From Ficedula albicollis (taxonomy: Eukaryota; Chordata; Aves; Passeriformes; Muscicapidae): a DNA stretch of 64,000 nucleotides. Position 1 is the first letter of the stretch. The number at the start of each line of letters is the position of its first letter. A program made the position numbers and the translations under genes. Of the stretch, positions 39,088 to 50,553 are shown piece by piece. The notes under the pieces were generated by a model. It saw only the letters and a program-made list of their open reading frames with translations, was not told the origin of the DNA and made no database searches. The DNA lies in contig NC_021675.1 in the NCBI RefSeq assembly GCF_000247815.1, positions 66,173,040-66,237,039 on the forward strand, written 5' to 3'.

Positions 39088-39825
39088 TAACCAGGAAGGG
39101 AGGATTCTGAAGAGCTTCCAACCAGAGTTACATCTGGTCTTGGCAAAGGTTGCACGATCCAGACGAAGACTGAAAGCAGCTTTTTTGCAGAAACCCCTAC
39201 TGGAGATGATGATTGGCCAAGGAACTTTCTTAATCTCTGGAACAGAAAGGAAAAAAGGAAAAGAAGAGAAAAAACAAAAGGACAGGGATGCTTCTTATCG
39301 TTGTTAAGCCAGCCACCTTTTAGTACGTGCAATTTATTTAGCACTTTTCCCTTTGCTTAACTGGGAAATGTTACCCTCTCAGCTCATGTGTACAGAAATT
39401 TTTTGTTGTTGTTGTTGTTGCTGTTGTGCCAAAGATTTGATGGAGCTTCTACACTGTGTCTTATTTTTGCCTTAATGTTAAATCTTTGAGCCAAAGAGAA
39501 GTCAGAGGTGCCATTCAGATCGTGGCAAGCAGGCCAACCAGCTGTCGGTGACAAAGCCCAATTCCTGTTCCCTTCTGTGAGTTACCTCTTATTTCTTCAG
39601 CCTGCACTTCCCTGCCTGCAACCCTGGAGCCAGCATTTGGTGTGGGCAAGAGCTGGGACAGCCCCAAGCCATGCTTTGGCATTGAGGTTTGCTTCTTCCT
39701 TTGAGCTACTCTGTAGTTCTGCCTTTTGGGCAATTTCCTGATGTTCCTGCCTGTGCGACACATCCACAGGGTAGATACTGACATGAAGTGAGAGCTGAAA
39801 CAGGAGCTATGAATTTATTTTTTTT

Positions 39826-39831
39826 AATAAA
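39826..39831 (+). terminator. ATOH8: Candidate poly(A) signal AATAAA (proximal)
   Basis: AATAAA followed by further AATAAA-like copies (GAAATAAAATAAAAC) in the 3' UTR. Which copy is used cannot be told from the sequence. Confidence 0.55.
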
Positions 39832-40710
39832 GAAATAAAATAAAACAAGCAAAAGCAAAGTGCCATGTAAAGCAAAGAGAGAGAGAGAGAGAGAAAAAAA
39901 AAAATCATAAGAAAGTTCAGCCAGGCAGAAAGAAGTGCAGCAAAATGATTCAGCCGGTGTTTCAGGTTTGTGAAGTTTTTTCCATGGGGTTTTTCAAGTG
40001 GTCAGAAACCCGTGTAATGCAAAAGCATTTGAATCCTATACTGTACCTTTCACTTCAAATTGAAGTAAAAAAAAAAAAGAGGAGAGATGGAGAAGCATTT
40101 GCTTGGAGTAAGCAGACTTTATAGCTAATGCAGTTCGTATGCAGGACATCTGCTAATGATGGAGGGACAGAGCTCTGTGTTGAAGTAAAAAAATATGAGT
40201 TTTCCAAACCAAGAGGATTAACATGTTTTGTTAATCTCAAGGGGAAGTATTATTTGTGAGGCCAGATTCACATCCTGGCTGCTTCAGTGTGAACCAGGTT
40301 CCCGTGTGTCTGACTTACTCCAGCGTGGGTCTGGCCAGGCAGGGCCAGGCACTGGGGCGAGGGGATGGGGCAGGCAAGGGTCACTGCAAGGGAGGGAATA
40401 GTCTCTGTTTTACTGACATCAGTATGCAAAACTTGAACTCCTCAGTGCCTGCCTGTTCATTTCCTGAGCTGAGCAATTGGCTGGTGAGCCTGAGCTGGGG
40501 AGCTGCTGTGCAAAGCCTGAGCTCACCAGAGCAGGGTGTGAGCCTGGGGTGCCAGGCTGCTCAATGCCAGGGCCCCTGGCTGCCAGTGAGCTCGAGATGT
40601 CTTCTACCAGGTTTCTGGGACACGTGGGACAGCTGTGTCCAAACCCCCTCCCAGGAGCTCATTATATTGCTCCCCCCTCCACTCTCACCGCTGGTCATTA
40701 TTAGCAGCCC

Positions 40711-40716
40711 AATAAA
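40711..40716 (+). terminator. ATOH8: Candidate poly(A) signal AATAAA (distal)
   Basis: AATAAA with a T-rich stretch and a variant ATTAAA about 35-40 bases downstream. It is a plausible distal 3' end of ATOH8. Confidence 0.45.
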
Positions 40717-40740
40717 ATACATTTTTAGATTGTCATTTGT

Positions 40741-42779
40741 ATTTCTTTATTAAAGCACGGTTTTTAATGATGTCTTTTATTATATACACTAAACCCATCT
40801 TTTTAGCTTATAATGGGGAGAGGGGCTGAGCTTACTGACTGTGGGAAATGCTCCAGGGCTGTTTGCACTCGTGTCAAAGGACTGGGTTTAAAGTGCATTT
40901 GCTTTCAAGAACCAGCAAGCAACTGGACCTTGTGTGTGTGGCCCAGCCAGAGAAAACAGTGAGAAAAAGGGAAATGGAAGGCAGTAGAAAAAAAAAAAAC
41001 AAAACTAAAACAACCTCACAAGATGACCTAAAAGGAGAACAGTTGGTTTTGTGATGGCCACGCTACAATTCTCCCATCTGGGTTTTGAGCAAGAGCAATG
41101 GGGACAACCCCAAGTTGTCCTGGTACACACAGGAAACCCCCTGGGTATTTCTTTCTTTGAGCAGAGTGAAACATTCACCAAGCATTTTTAACCTGAGAAA
41201 TATCATCATATTTTAGTTATGAGTTCTGCAGTGGCTCTCAGTTTGAGAGAGTTAATAATTATCAGTAAAGCAAGGTCTGCAAGGAAAGTCAGCGATACAA
41301 TACTGCTGATAGGCTTTATTTACCCTTTTTTTTCCTTTCAATGCCTGTTATAGATAAGGAATTGGCTGCAAATACAAAAGTCACAAGCTGGACAGCATCA
41401 CTGGGTTGCAATTGGGGCTTGAGGTCACACAGTATTCTTTGTCCCCCTGATTAGGGAAATATTAACCCTTGGGATCCTGTTGCTGGCTTACAAATTCCCA
41501 AATTCACTTTCCTTAAATATTCCCTGCTATTCCCACCCTCCAGTATGTGATGGCAGAGCGATAGTCCCTAAAAGATAAAAAAATAAACCGGCTTGCCCTG
41601 ATTTAAGTGAGCAAGACTCTGAAGAGGCTGTGTGGGTGCTTTTGAATCTCAGGGAGGTCAGGCAAGGCGAGAGGAGCAGCAGTGCCACCCCTGCCACTGC
41701 CCCTGCGTCTCAGCCCAGCTCCACCAACCAGCCCTGACAACAACAAGAAGGATAAATGTTTACCAAGGGGTGGCAAACATGTGAGTTTGAACACTGTGGT
41801 GGAGGTTTTCATGGCCAGGCACACAGTGGTGTCAGCTGAGGTACAGAGCTGACCTTGCCTCACTCCGCCCCTCCCCAGAGATCTCTCTCTCTCTGAAGAT
41901 AACAAGGGATTGATGTTTGTTTTCGTGCTGGAAAAGAAAAACAGCCCTCGTGCTGTCACCTCCCTGGGCTCAGTGGAGCCAAAGCCTTTGCTCCCAGTTG
42001 GCACAGACCCCCAGCTCCACGTATTGGGATGGGAGGGCACAGGAGCCTTGGATCACAGCCCCCACAAAGGATGGCAGCTCTGCTCAGCTGGCCTTGGCCC
42101 ACAGCGGGACAGGGGGAGATGATGTTCATTATGTAAAGGGGAGATACTTGGGTTTTTCACTGAATGCCATATTAAACCCAGATGTCACAAGTGGTCAGAA
42201 ATCACACACCAAAACATTGCCTGGCTCTAAGGCACTGCACCCATTGCTCATACTGCATCCAGTGCAGAGGTGCCAGTTGTGTGGGTGAAAGGCATCAGCT
42301 CTTCCCCTTAATTCTGATCTAGCAATTGCTGAAGGAATTTAGTGGCCAAGCTGATACCAAACCAAAGGATACCAAAGGATCATCTTATAAATGTGACAAC
42401 ACTGCTAGACTTGTACTGCACAGCATTTGCAGCAGCAGTCACCGTTTACCTGCTTGTTAAATAATGTCCTTGCAGCTGCCAAGTCCTTGCACAAGGAGCT
42501 CTGTCCTGCAGGCACCTCTAAATCCAAACTTTTTCAAGCCAGGTTTTGTATCACCACTTATATAACCCTTGAAGTTGCCAGGGGCTGAAAGGCAGACTGT
42601 GAAGGCTGTCTATGAAGTCTCAAAGGTGTGTGGAATAATCTGCCCCATAAAGCCAGATCCCTTTCTTTTGGGGATCTACTGTTGCTCGTGGTTGGTGGGG
42701 CCAGTAGAGATGCAGGGGAGTAATATGACCTTTCCTTACCATTTCTATCCCTGAACACTGAGGTCAGAGTGGCTTCCAG
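40741..42779. other. Gene-free 3' flank of ATOH8
   Basis: No exon or RNA gene recognised; A-rich run at about 40988-41000 and a T8 run near 41325. Confidence 0.5.
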
Positions 42780-43073
42780 TGTTGGATATAACCATTAGGA
42801 CCTGAAGGAACAGCATGAACTTGTGTCAAGGGATGTTTAGGTTGGATATTAAGAAAATGCACTTCACCCAGAAGGTGTTGGACACTGGAACAGGCTCCCC
42901 AGCAAAGTGGCCACAGCACCAAGCCTGACAGAATTCGAGACGTGTTGGGATAATGCTGTCAGGCACACCGTGTGAATTTTGGGCTTCTCCTGGGTAGGGC
43001 CAGGAGCTGGGCTTTGATGATCCTTGTGGGTCCTCCCCAGTTCAGGATATTCTACAATTATATGATTTCTAGA
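42780..43073 (+). mobile_element. CR1 LINE 3' fragment
   Basis: TTGGATATTAAGAAAATGCAC, CACCCAGAAGGTGTTGGACA, ATGATCCTTGTGGGTCCTCC and the degraded end ATTATATGATTTCT match the avian CR1 3' end on the + strand. It is diverged. Confidence 0.82.
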
Positions 43074-44339
43074 CCAACACAACTGCATTTGCACAACAGC
43101 CCTCGCCAGGCTCAGCTGAGCATCTCCTCCCTCTGCCCCACATCAGTAGAAATACTCCCACTCAGGCTAACCCATCAGTCTTTGCATGGCTGGGTAAAAT
43201 CATTTTGGCAGGCTGGTTCCAGCTGCCATGGTTCCTGTTCATCAAGTCTTCTCTAACTAATTTCCATACCAAAACAGGGTGGCAAAACAGACATTTTCTC
43301 CCCAAACCAAGGTGGCCAAGTGCAAACTAGGTCCTGTTAATAACTCCCAACCATGTGTCCCTGAGGATATGCCTCAGGGCAGACCCCAGCCCATTGTCTT
43401 TTTCTCCTCCTGTTGTCACTTCCAAGTGCTCTGGAGACCTGAACAGAATGAGAGTGGCTGACCCTGTCTGCTGTGGAAAATGGGGGCTCAGCATTGTAAA
43501 TCCAGGTTGGTGTTGGCAAAGGTGCTGGTGGGCTGCTGCAGACAGACCCCAGAAAGCAGGTTAACCTGTCAGCAAAGGAAACAAATTTCAGCCTAAACTA
43601 TGCAGCAGATATAAATATGTAGATGTTGACACAAAAGTCACTGCCTGAACTTTTTGATATAGTAGTACAGGAAAAAGAAATCTGCATTGTTTCTACCCTC
43701 CACCAAGGGCTGAGATGGTGCATCCTGGAGTGCTGGGACAGCAGTGCTTTATCAGCCCATTGACCAATGTGCATCAACCCATAAAATCATAAAATCACTC
43801 TTAAAGCCTCATAAACCCATATGTATGAACACAAATCCCTCACAGAGCTGCATGCAAAGGTCAGGACTGGCCTTGGACCCCTTCTGTGTCCTTAATGCCC
43901 ACCCAGGGCTGTCTGGCAGATGCCAGCACTAGCACCTTCTTCCTACAGCCTTTGGCAGGGATCACTGGTCACCTTTTAGGGGAGGTCTACCATGGCTCAA
44001 AGCCCTTTTATTAGAAATCCTGGGCTGAGCCCAGCTTTTCCAAGCTGGAAGGTGAGACACACCATGTGCACAGCTCACCTGGTGACCTGCTGCCTCAACT
44101 CTCTTTGCTGTTGCATTTATAGGATTCCTTCCCTCTCTCCACAACTCTGGAAAACGATCTCCCCTTCCCATAAATAACTAGGAGATCCATCATCTAAGCA
44201 ACAAAATGTGGATCCCTCTTGCTGGTGTTGATGAATCAAATTTTCATATATTAACTATAAAGAGAGGGTTTCCACCTTGGTTTTGGACCATATTTTAGTG
44301 GAAGTTTCCTTACTCCTGCCCCTGCCCTGCTACGTGTCA
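43074..44339. other. Gene-free segment
   Basis: No exon, RNA gene or clear repeat recognised. Confidence 0.5.
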
Positions 44340-44560
44340 CAGTGGCACCAATTACACTGCAGCTGTAAGAGGGGTATTGTCATTATTAGTAATTGCATTC
44401 ACTTGCCCAATATAAAAATATCAGCACAGTAACATGAATGATTTGTGTAATGATATATTTGCTGTTATTAGGACCTAATATGTTATGCCTGTAATTACAC
44501 ACTGTGCTCCATATAATAAGCTTGGAATTGCTGTGTAAATTTTGGGTAATTGCGGAAAAC
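44340..44560. promoter_or_regulatory. Candidate AT-rich conserved noncoding element
   Basis: TTATTAGTAATTGCATT, TGTAATGATATATTTGC, TGTAATTACACACTG and GGGTAATTGCGG are spaced through a repeat-free stretch. Composition and motif density suggest a developmental enhancer; conservation was not tested. Confidence 0.25.
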
Positions 44561-45457
44561 TGTGCTACAAACAGGTCCCCCTAGACCAAGTTCAGCATTC
44601 AGCACCAGGAAATAACCATTATTAAAGACTCTGCAATAGACAAACCAATAGACTGAGAGCTAATAGCCTTTTGAATATGTAGCAGCAATAAAGAGGAACA
44701 AATAACCAGTGCAGGAGAGCCAGAGAAGTACCAGTCCAGGTAGTGTCATCCCTGGGGAATAGTTCTTCTAACTCTGGTTTCAGGAATACTCCAGCAGAAA
44801 CCCAAGGAACTTCCAGTGGGTGCAATGTAGGCTGCAAGTAGCATAAACCCATTCAGATAAAACTGTTTCAAAGGATTTAGAAGCCATGCTCCTCATTAAA
44901 AAGAAAGTTAAAATGCTCACATCTAGATTAAAAGTCTGCCAGAGGTCATTACAGCATAATGCATAGTCAGGCTTTTCTGAATCAGCTGGAAACATTGACA
45001 TTGATTAAACTTATCCTCTCCTTCACAGGCCCAAGAGCTTTTCCAGATTTCAATGCACTTTCTTGGTGAAGCTGATCCTTCCCATCCTCTCTGCAGTATC
45101 TGCACATCTTCCATCTAAGCCAACAGCCATGGCATGGTCCCCCGTGGGCTCCTTGCAGTTGTGAGCGTTTCTCCCAAGGACAGGACGTGATGGGAAGAAA
45201 TGAGATCAGCCACTTTTATGGCCCAGTGAATAGTTATGGGCTTCAAGGGCTCTCTCATGGTCATGAACCTCAGAACAACTTCTGATTGTTCAAATTTCAC
45301 TGCAGCCTTCCAGCTTCGTCATCTGCACTGCCAACTTCTATTAAGGCTCCATTAAAAGGCAATGAAACACAGGGCCTTTTACAATACCCTTGACAGAACA
45401 ATTTCCCTTTCTGGATGCAGTAAAAATTTTCAGCCAAAAATACAATTTTTTGGTAAA
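44561..45457. other. Gene-free segment
   Basis: No exon or transposon recognised. Confidence 0.5.
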
Positions 45458-45483
45458 CCCCCCCCCCCCCCCCAAAAAAAGGC

Positions 45484-45522
<39 letters not shown>

Positions 45523-45530
45523 AGAGAGAG
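45458..45530. repeat. C16/A7/A35/GA low-complexity block
   Basis: C 45458-45473, A 45474-45480, GGCC, A 45485-45519, then a GA run to about 45530. It is another site where a C-run abuts an A-run. Confidence 0.92.
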
Positions 45531-45798
45531 AAAGAGAGACAATTTCAAGCAGATCAAAATATTTCATAAAATGATGTCAGATTGTCTCAGCCAGAAAAAA
45601 ACAATCCAGAACAGGCTAATTTTCAAATCAAAACATTGATTTTTCTCTCTGCCTATCATAATTACATTTGTTTCCACTTGCTTATGAAAAGGCCTAGGTA
45701 TCAGACAATATTTCATTTAGAGCTAAGTGTTTTATTCAGATCAAAGTGCTTTCCACAACACTTTGTCATTGGTAGGTATTTGGTAATTTAATTTTACT

Positions 45799-45878
45799 GT
45801 TATTAGTATTACCTTTTCCTTCAAGGATCACTTTAAGTGTTATTAGTTGTACCTTTTCCTTCAAGGATCACTTTAAGT
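45799..45878. repeat. Tandem duplication, 40-bp period
   Basis: TGTTATTAGTA and the following sequence (ending CACTTTAAG) occur twice, with two or three mismatches (GTATT versus TTGTA). Confidence 0.9.
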
Positions 45879-46312
45879 GTAACCACCCTTAGCAGCAGAG
45901 AAGGACAAACACTGCCCTCAGATATAACCAGGTGAATTCAAGCAAATCTGATTGAATCAAAACATATTATAAAAGTTAAGAGCTGAGGGGGTATAAAATT
46001 TAATTCAAAATTACACATAGAATAAGCTTGCCCAAGACACTTCTTTAAAAGTTTTAACCCACAATGCACCAATAACTTATAAAATTAGTGTCTTTTTGTA
46101 TCAATATTGAAAAAAGTGTGATTTGTGGGCATCAGTGTGCTTGATCTTTCTGAAGCCCAAGGGGTTTCTCATGGCATTACGCACCAAACAAACCAGTTTG
46201 GTGTCCCAGTGACAGTGTCAGGGATGGGTTGTGTGCAAGGAAAGATTTACTTCGAACACTGGTAGGTATTAAAATTGAGGTCCTGTCCCCATGAGCATGT
46301 TCCCTCTGATAA

Positions 46313-46550
46313 AAACATAGAACCATAGGATCATTAAGGCTGGAAAAGGCCTGCAAGATCATCAAGTCCAACTTTTGACCAAATACAACATGAGCCATAT
46401 CACAAAGTGCCACACCTACTTGTTTTCTGAACACTTCCAGGGATGGTGACTCCACCACTTTCCTGGGGACCCTGTTCCAATGCTTAACCACCCTTTCAGT
46501 AAAGAGCTTTTTCCTAATATCCTGGCCCTCATCCCAAATGTGTAAGAGAG
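46313..46550 (-). mobile_element. CR1 LINE 3' fragment, minus strand
   Basis: ATAGAACCATAGGATCATTAAGG, CAAGATCATCAAGTCCAAC, CCAGGGATGGTGACTCCACC and CCTGTTCCAATGCTTAACCA are the complement of CR1 3'-end sequence in order. Confidence 0.86.
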
Positions 46551-46596
46551 TCTAAACCACGGGCTTAAGTTTAGGGGTCTTTGCAATGAAGCAGAA

Positions 46597-46710
46597 GATC
46601 CCATAGCTCTACCCCTTTCCATGATACATATTGTAATAGTATATAACTCATTAGATCCCATAGCTCTACCCCTTTCCATGATACGTATTGTAATAGTATA
46701 TAACACATGA
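46597..46710. repeat. Tandem duplication, 57-bp period
   Basis: GATCCCATAGCTCTACCCCT at 46597 and 46654; copies differ at a few positions (ACATATT versus ACGTATT, AACTCATTA versus AACACATGA). Confidence 0.93.
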
Positions 46711-48864
46711 ATTACACCATAAACCACTCCTGGGATTGCTGTACAGAGGAAAGCAAGGGAGCTGTTTTGGAAGAAGGCTGAGAGGGCTGAAAGTGAGACA
46801 AGTTGGCAAGACCCATGGACAGCCCTGAGCCAGCAGAAGAGAGAAAGGAGCTGTGGGGTGAGCTGGGCCCCAAATAGCCAAGGCTGAGAGGGGAAGAGCT
46901 GTCCCACCTCTTTGGTAGCACATTGGAGCAGCCCTGAGGCTGACATGAAATGCTGAGTGGGTGCTTCTTGCAAGTGCCTCTTTGGTGAGCAGATCCTGCA
47001 CGAAAACACTGCAAAGTGGGCACGAGCCCTTCACAAGACATATGTCTGTAAAAGCTAAAGGAGCACTGGAGATCAGGTCTTCTTCACTCTGGAGTCTCCT
47101 GACTTCTCCAGGATGGAGTTTACAGCCTCAGAGTGCCTTACAGACATATACTACCTCTGCATTCCAGTACTGACCTGAGTTTTACAGACTGCACATTTGC
47201 AGGTCTGCAGTTCAAAACTAATTGCTATGACCTCACATAAAATAGCAATAATCAACTATCAATAATACTTTGGGAACTGGGAAAAAAATAAAAGGAAAAT
47301 GTTCATTCTTAGTAAAACCTGGTGCTGACGGTCAGGAAATTGAACCTTCTACAAGCATTAGTCACAGGAGCCAAAAACATTGCTGCTGAGTGTTTCTGGG
47401 GAGCATATGCTTCATATACTTGAAAGATATTCTTCTATATCAAGTCTTTGTAATTACAGAGACAAGGCAAATAAAGGCAGAAATCATAAAGATTTCCTCT
47501 GGTAGATAATCAGTCCAGGGTGTATTTATGTACAAGCAGAGAGCTGTCTCCATCCCAGCCTCTCTGCTCCCTGCATTTCCAGGATGCAGTCCTAGTGTTT
47601 CCCTGATGAATCAAACCATTCGCTGCAGAAACACAAGATGCAGGGCCAATATTTTCAAAAGCTGCCTTTAAAACTCTGGCAGCAATTGAGTGTGGTCATG
47701 TTTCCGAGTGTGAAGTTCTTCATGTATGAGTGCTTGCACTCAGGATTTATTTGCTTGGACTGCACTCACATCCGTGCAGGGAGTATGACCGTGAACCCAA
47801 AGTTTTCCATGTGGTATCTGCTAGATGGGAGAAAATGGGTTTAAAGGATTGGAAGCCAGGTAAGGACTAGAAATCTGTTAAGGATTTGTAGCTCCAGGGT
47901 GGTGTTCAGGGCTAAAGGGCAGCCAGTGAATTAGAGGAAAGGAAAAGAAATTACATTTACAAACTCAACAGTTTTGCTACATTCACTACTACCTTTCTTT
48001 CCTTGCACTTCACTAAGTGGAGGAGCAGTGTCTTTCTGTGCACACCTTGGAGCACAGCAGCACAAAGCACAGTTCACAGATCCCAGAGGTGACCTCAGAC
48101 CTGGAAATGGTCTGGCCACAGCAGCATCATCCAAATCAAAACTAATTAGTCCTTCTGGGAGCACATCAGCTCCAGTTATGTGATGTTAACGTGGCATGAG
48201 ACTGCAGTCAGGACTGAATGGGGACCTGCTGTTTGGGGGGTGCTAAACCTTTCTGACTTTGCTTGGGGACTCCTTGCACGCCCCTGCTCACACCTCGTTT
48301 GTTACCCAGTGTGCACAGAAGGGAAAGGCCACAGCTCAAACCGAGCAAGATGTTTGCAAAGTGCATTTCTGGGTGTTCAGTGATGTGCAGCGTCTCATCC
48401 ACAGGGCAGGACCACACCACATTGTGCAAACCAGAAAGATGCCACCTGCCCCAGCCCACAGGCAAACCCACCCCGTCTCAGCATCACCCCCATTTTGAGC
48501 CTTTTCTACTTTTAAAGAAAAGCTAGATTTAACACAGAAATAAACCCACCAAGTGCTGCAGTTTTCACGCAGAGCAGTGTGCTTGCTCAAGAAGCGTGAA
48601 ATTAAAAGCTCTGGAGCGTGGTTTGCCCAGCTCCACATCACATGTCCCTCGTCAGCGCTGCAGCAAGGCAGGGGCTCAGCCACCAATTCTCTCCATGGCC
48701 TCATCCTGCAAGCATGCACCCCTGCAAGCAAGGCTTACTCATGGAAACACTATGCCTGCATTCCCGATAGCTTGGGAGGATCCTGGGCTGCCCTGGGGAC
48801 ACGGCTGGCACCTGGCACTGTCCGAGAGTCAGCCTGGCACCGTCAGCAGGGCTCCAGCAGCACG
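46711..48864. other. Gene-free segment
   Basis: No exon, RNA gene or clear transposon recognised in about 2.1 kb. Confidence 0.5.
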
Positions 48865-49163
48865 GCGAGCCACCAAGCCCAGCCAAGAGATCCCACGTGC
48901 TCTGAAGGACACCCTCTGGCCGTGATCAGGACGCACTTGGGTGTTTTCTGACAACACACGACACCAACGTCTCTTCTCGAAATGAAGTGCCTCCACACAG
49001 CTTCAACAGGGCTCCAGAGGCGAGCCACCAACCCCAGCCAAGAGATCCCACGTGCTCTGAAGGACACCCTCTGGCCGTGATCAGGACGCACTTGGGTGTT
49101 TTCTGACAACACACGACACCAACGTCTCTTCTCGAAATGAAGTGCCTCCAAACAGCTTCCAAC
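48865..49163. repeat. Tandem duplication, 155-bp period
   Basis: GCGAGCCACCAA begins copies at 48865 and 49020. Most of the unit is identical (for example GACACCCTCTGGCCGTGATC) with a few changes near the ends. Confidence 0.93.
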
Positions 49164-50116
49164 GGGCTCCAGAGACGTGCCCACGAGTTTTACTAAAAGC
49201 AGCTTGCCTGCCTCTCCATCCCTGTGTTAGCATGGTTTGCTTTGTGGTGTGCTTTCCTTCTCCTGAGGAAAATCTGGATGTTGGAATGTTGCATTTGAGG
49301 CTATAGGAGAGCGGTGAAAAAGATAATGCAACATAGTTCCTTCTGTAATGGAGAAGCAAAAAAGAGAGAGCTTTATTTAAAGAAACACTGCCCTTAAATA
49401 TAGGGTAGTTGGGCAAAACAGAATAGAAAAGAGTCATTGGTCCAAGAAGGCAACACCTCTGTGAAAACATGCTTTCTGCCAAACAACACGTCTCTCACGA
49501 ACCCTGCAGGTGTTTAATCATTGTTATAATTTCTTGTCCTTGTGAAGCCTGAGAAGCCCAAGCCTTCAAGGCTGCTTTTCCCCTGGTTCCCAGCAGTATC
49601 CAACAGTCCTGGAACAGCCCCCTTCAACAGCCTTCAATGTCCTCAGGGCTGGGCATGAGACACAGAAAATGGACTCCTGAGGCTGAATCCCAAATTACAG
49701 CAGCACCTCACGTGTTTTCAAGGCTGAGTGGTGGCCAGTGTCCTGCTCCTCAACAGCTCAGATGCAGCAGGGCAGGGGAGCCTCCAGCCCACAAAAGTTT
49801 TTTTGGGGCAAGACAGGACCACAGCAGGTCTGAAAGCTCTGTGAGGGTTCTCAGCTCAGCCCATGCAGGCTGTAACTGTGTGCTGTGACACATGACCCCG
49901 TGTCCCTGCCTGTGCAGGGAGGCTCTACCCATGTGGAAGGGAAGAAAACCAAGGGAAATAAAACCTGCTCTTCTTTGAGGCATGGGGTAGCAAAATGTCG
50001 CCTGCTTGCAAACCTAAGAGGGTTCAAAAGATTAGTGATCCCTGCAGAGACCCCTCACTTGTGTGTGAGGGGCTGAGGTACTTGCTAGACCTCACACATC
50101 CCCCCTGGACCACGGT
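49164..50116. other. Gene-free segment
   Basis: No exon, RNA gene or transposon recognised. Confidence 0.5.
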
Positions 50117-50520
50117 GTCCTCACTGGGGTTCAGGCCGTGCCCCTCGCCACGGCTCCAGCGCGCACGAAACGCATTCCAGACCCCTCTGGTGGGACAGAT
50201 GCCTATTTTGACACTCAGAGAAAACATTTTGCAAGATGCACAGTCAAAGGCTCTTTCAAGCCGAGATGCTGTGGAAAGCTGTGTGAGCTCTCCAACTTTC
50301 AAGCCGAGATGCTGTGGAAAGCTGTGTCAGCTCTCCAAGGCGGTCCTCACTGGGGTTCAGGCCGTGCCCCTCGCCACGGCTCCAGCGCGCACGAAACGCA
50401 TTCCAGACCCCTCTGGTGGGACAGATGCCTATTTTGACACTCAGAGAAAACATTTTGCAAGATGCACAGTCAAAGGCTCTTTCAAGCCGAGATGCTGTGG
50501 AAAGCTGTGTGAGCTCTCCA
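50117..50520. repeat. Nested duplication (A-B, extra B', A-B), 226-bp period
   Basis: Copy 1 is 50117-50294 and copy 2 is 50343-50520, with identical sequence as far as I can read. Between them (50295-50342) lies an extra copy of only the 3' end of the unit, starting CTTTCAAGCCGAGATGCTG at 50296 (43-bp offset from 50253). The B' copy has one visible change (GTGTCAGC versus GTGTGAGC). A 190-codon frame crosses it, without a family. Confidence 0.93.
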
Positions 50521-50524
50521 AGGC

Positions 50525-50553
50525 ACTCTCTCTCTCTCTCTCTCTCTCTCTCT
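50525..50553. repeat. (CT)n dinucleotide run
   Basis: About 29 bases of alternating CT directly after the second copy of the nested duplication. Confidence 0.95.

Larger units (their letters stand above)
39088..40740 (+). other. ATOH8: ATOH8 3' UTR (end uncertain)
   Basis: Sequence after the stop. It contains a (GTT)n run at about 39403-39426 and a GA run at about 39876-39894. The 3' end is not certain: an AATAAA at 39826 would give a UTR of roughly 750 bases, and one at 40711 roughly 1.6 kb. A 165-codon frame at 40256-40753 has no family resemblance. Confidence 0.6.

Noticed and set aside
40256..40753. 165-codon + frame in the ATOH8 3' flank
   Set aside because: No family resemblance; ends in a T-rich region by the distal poly(A) signal.
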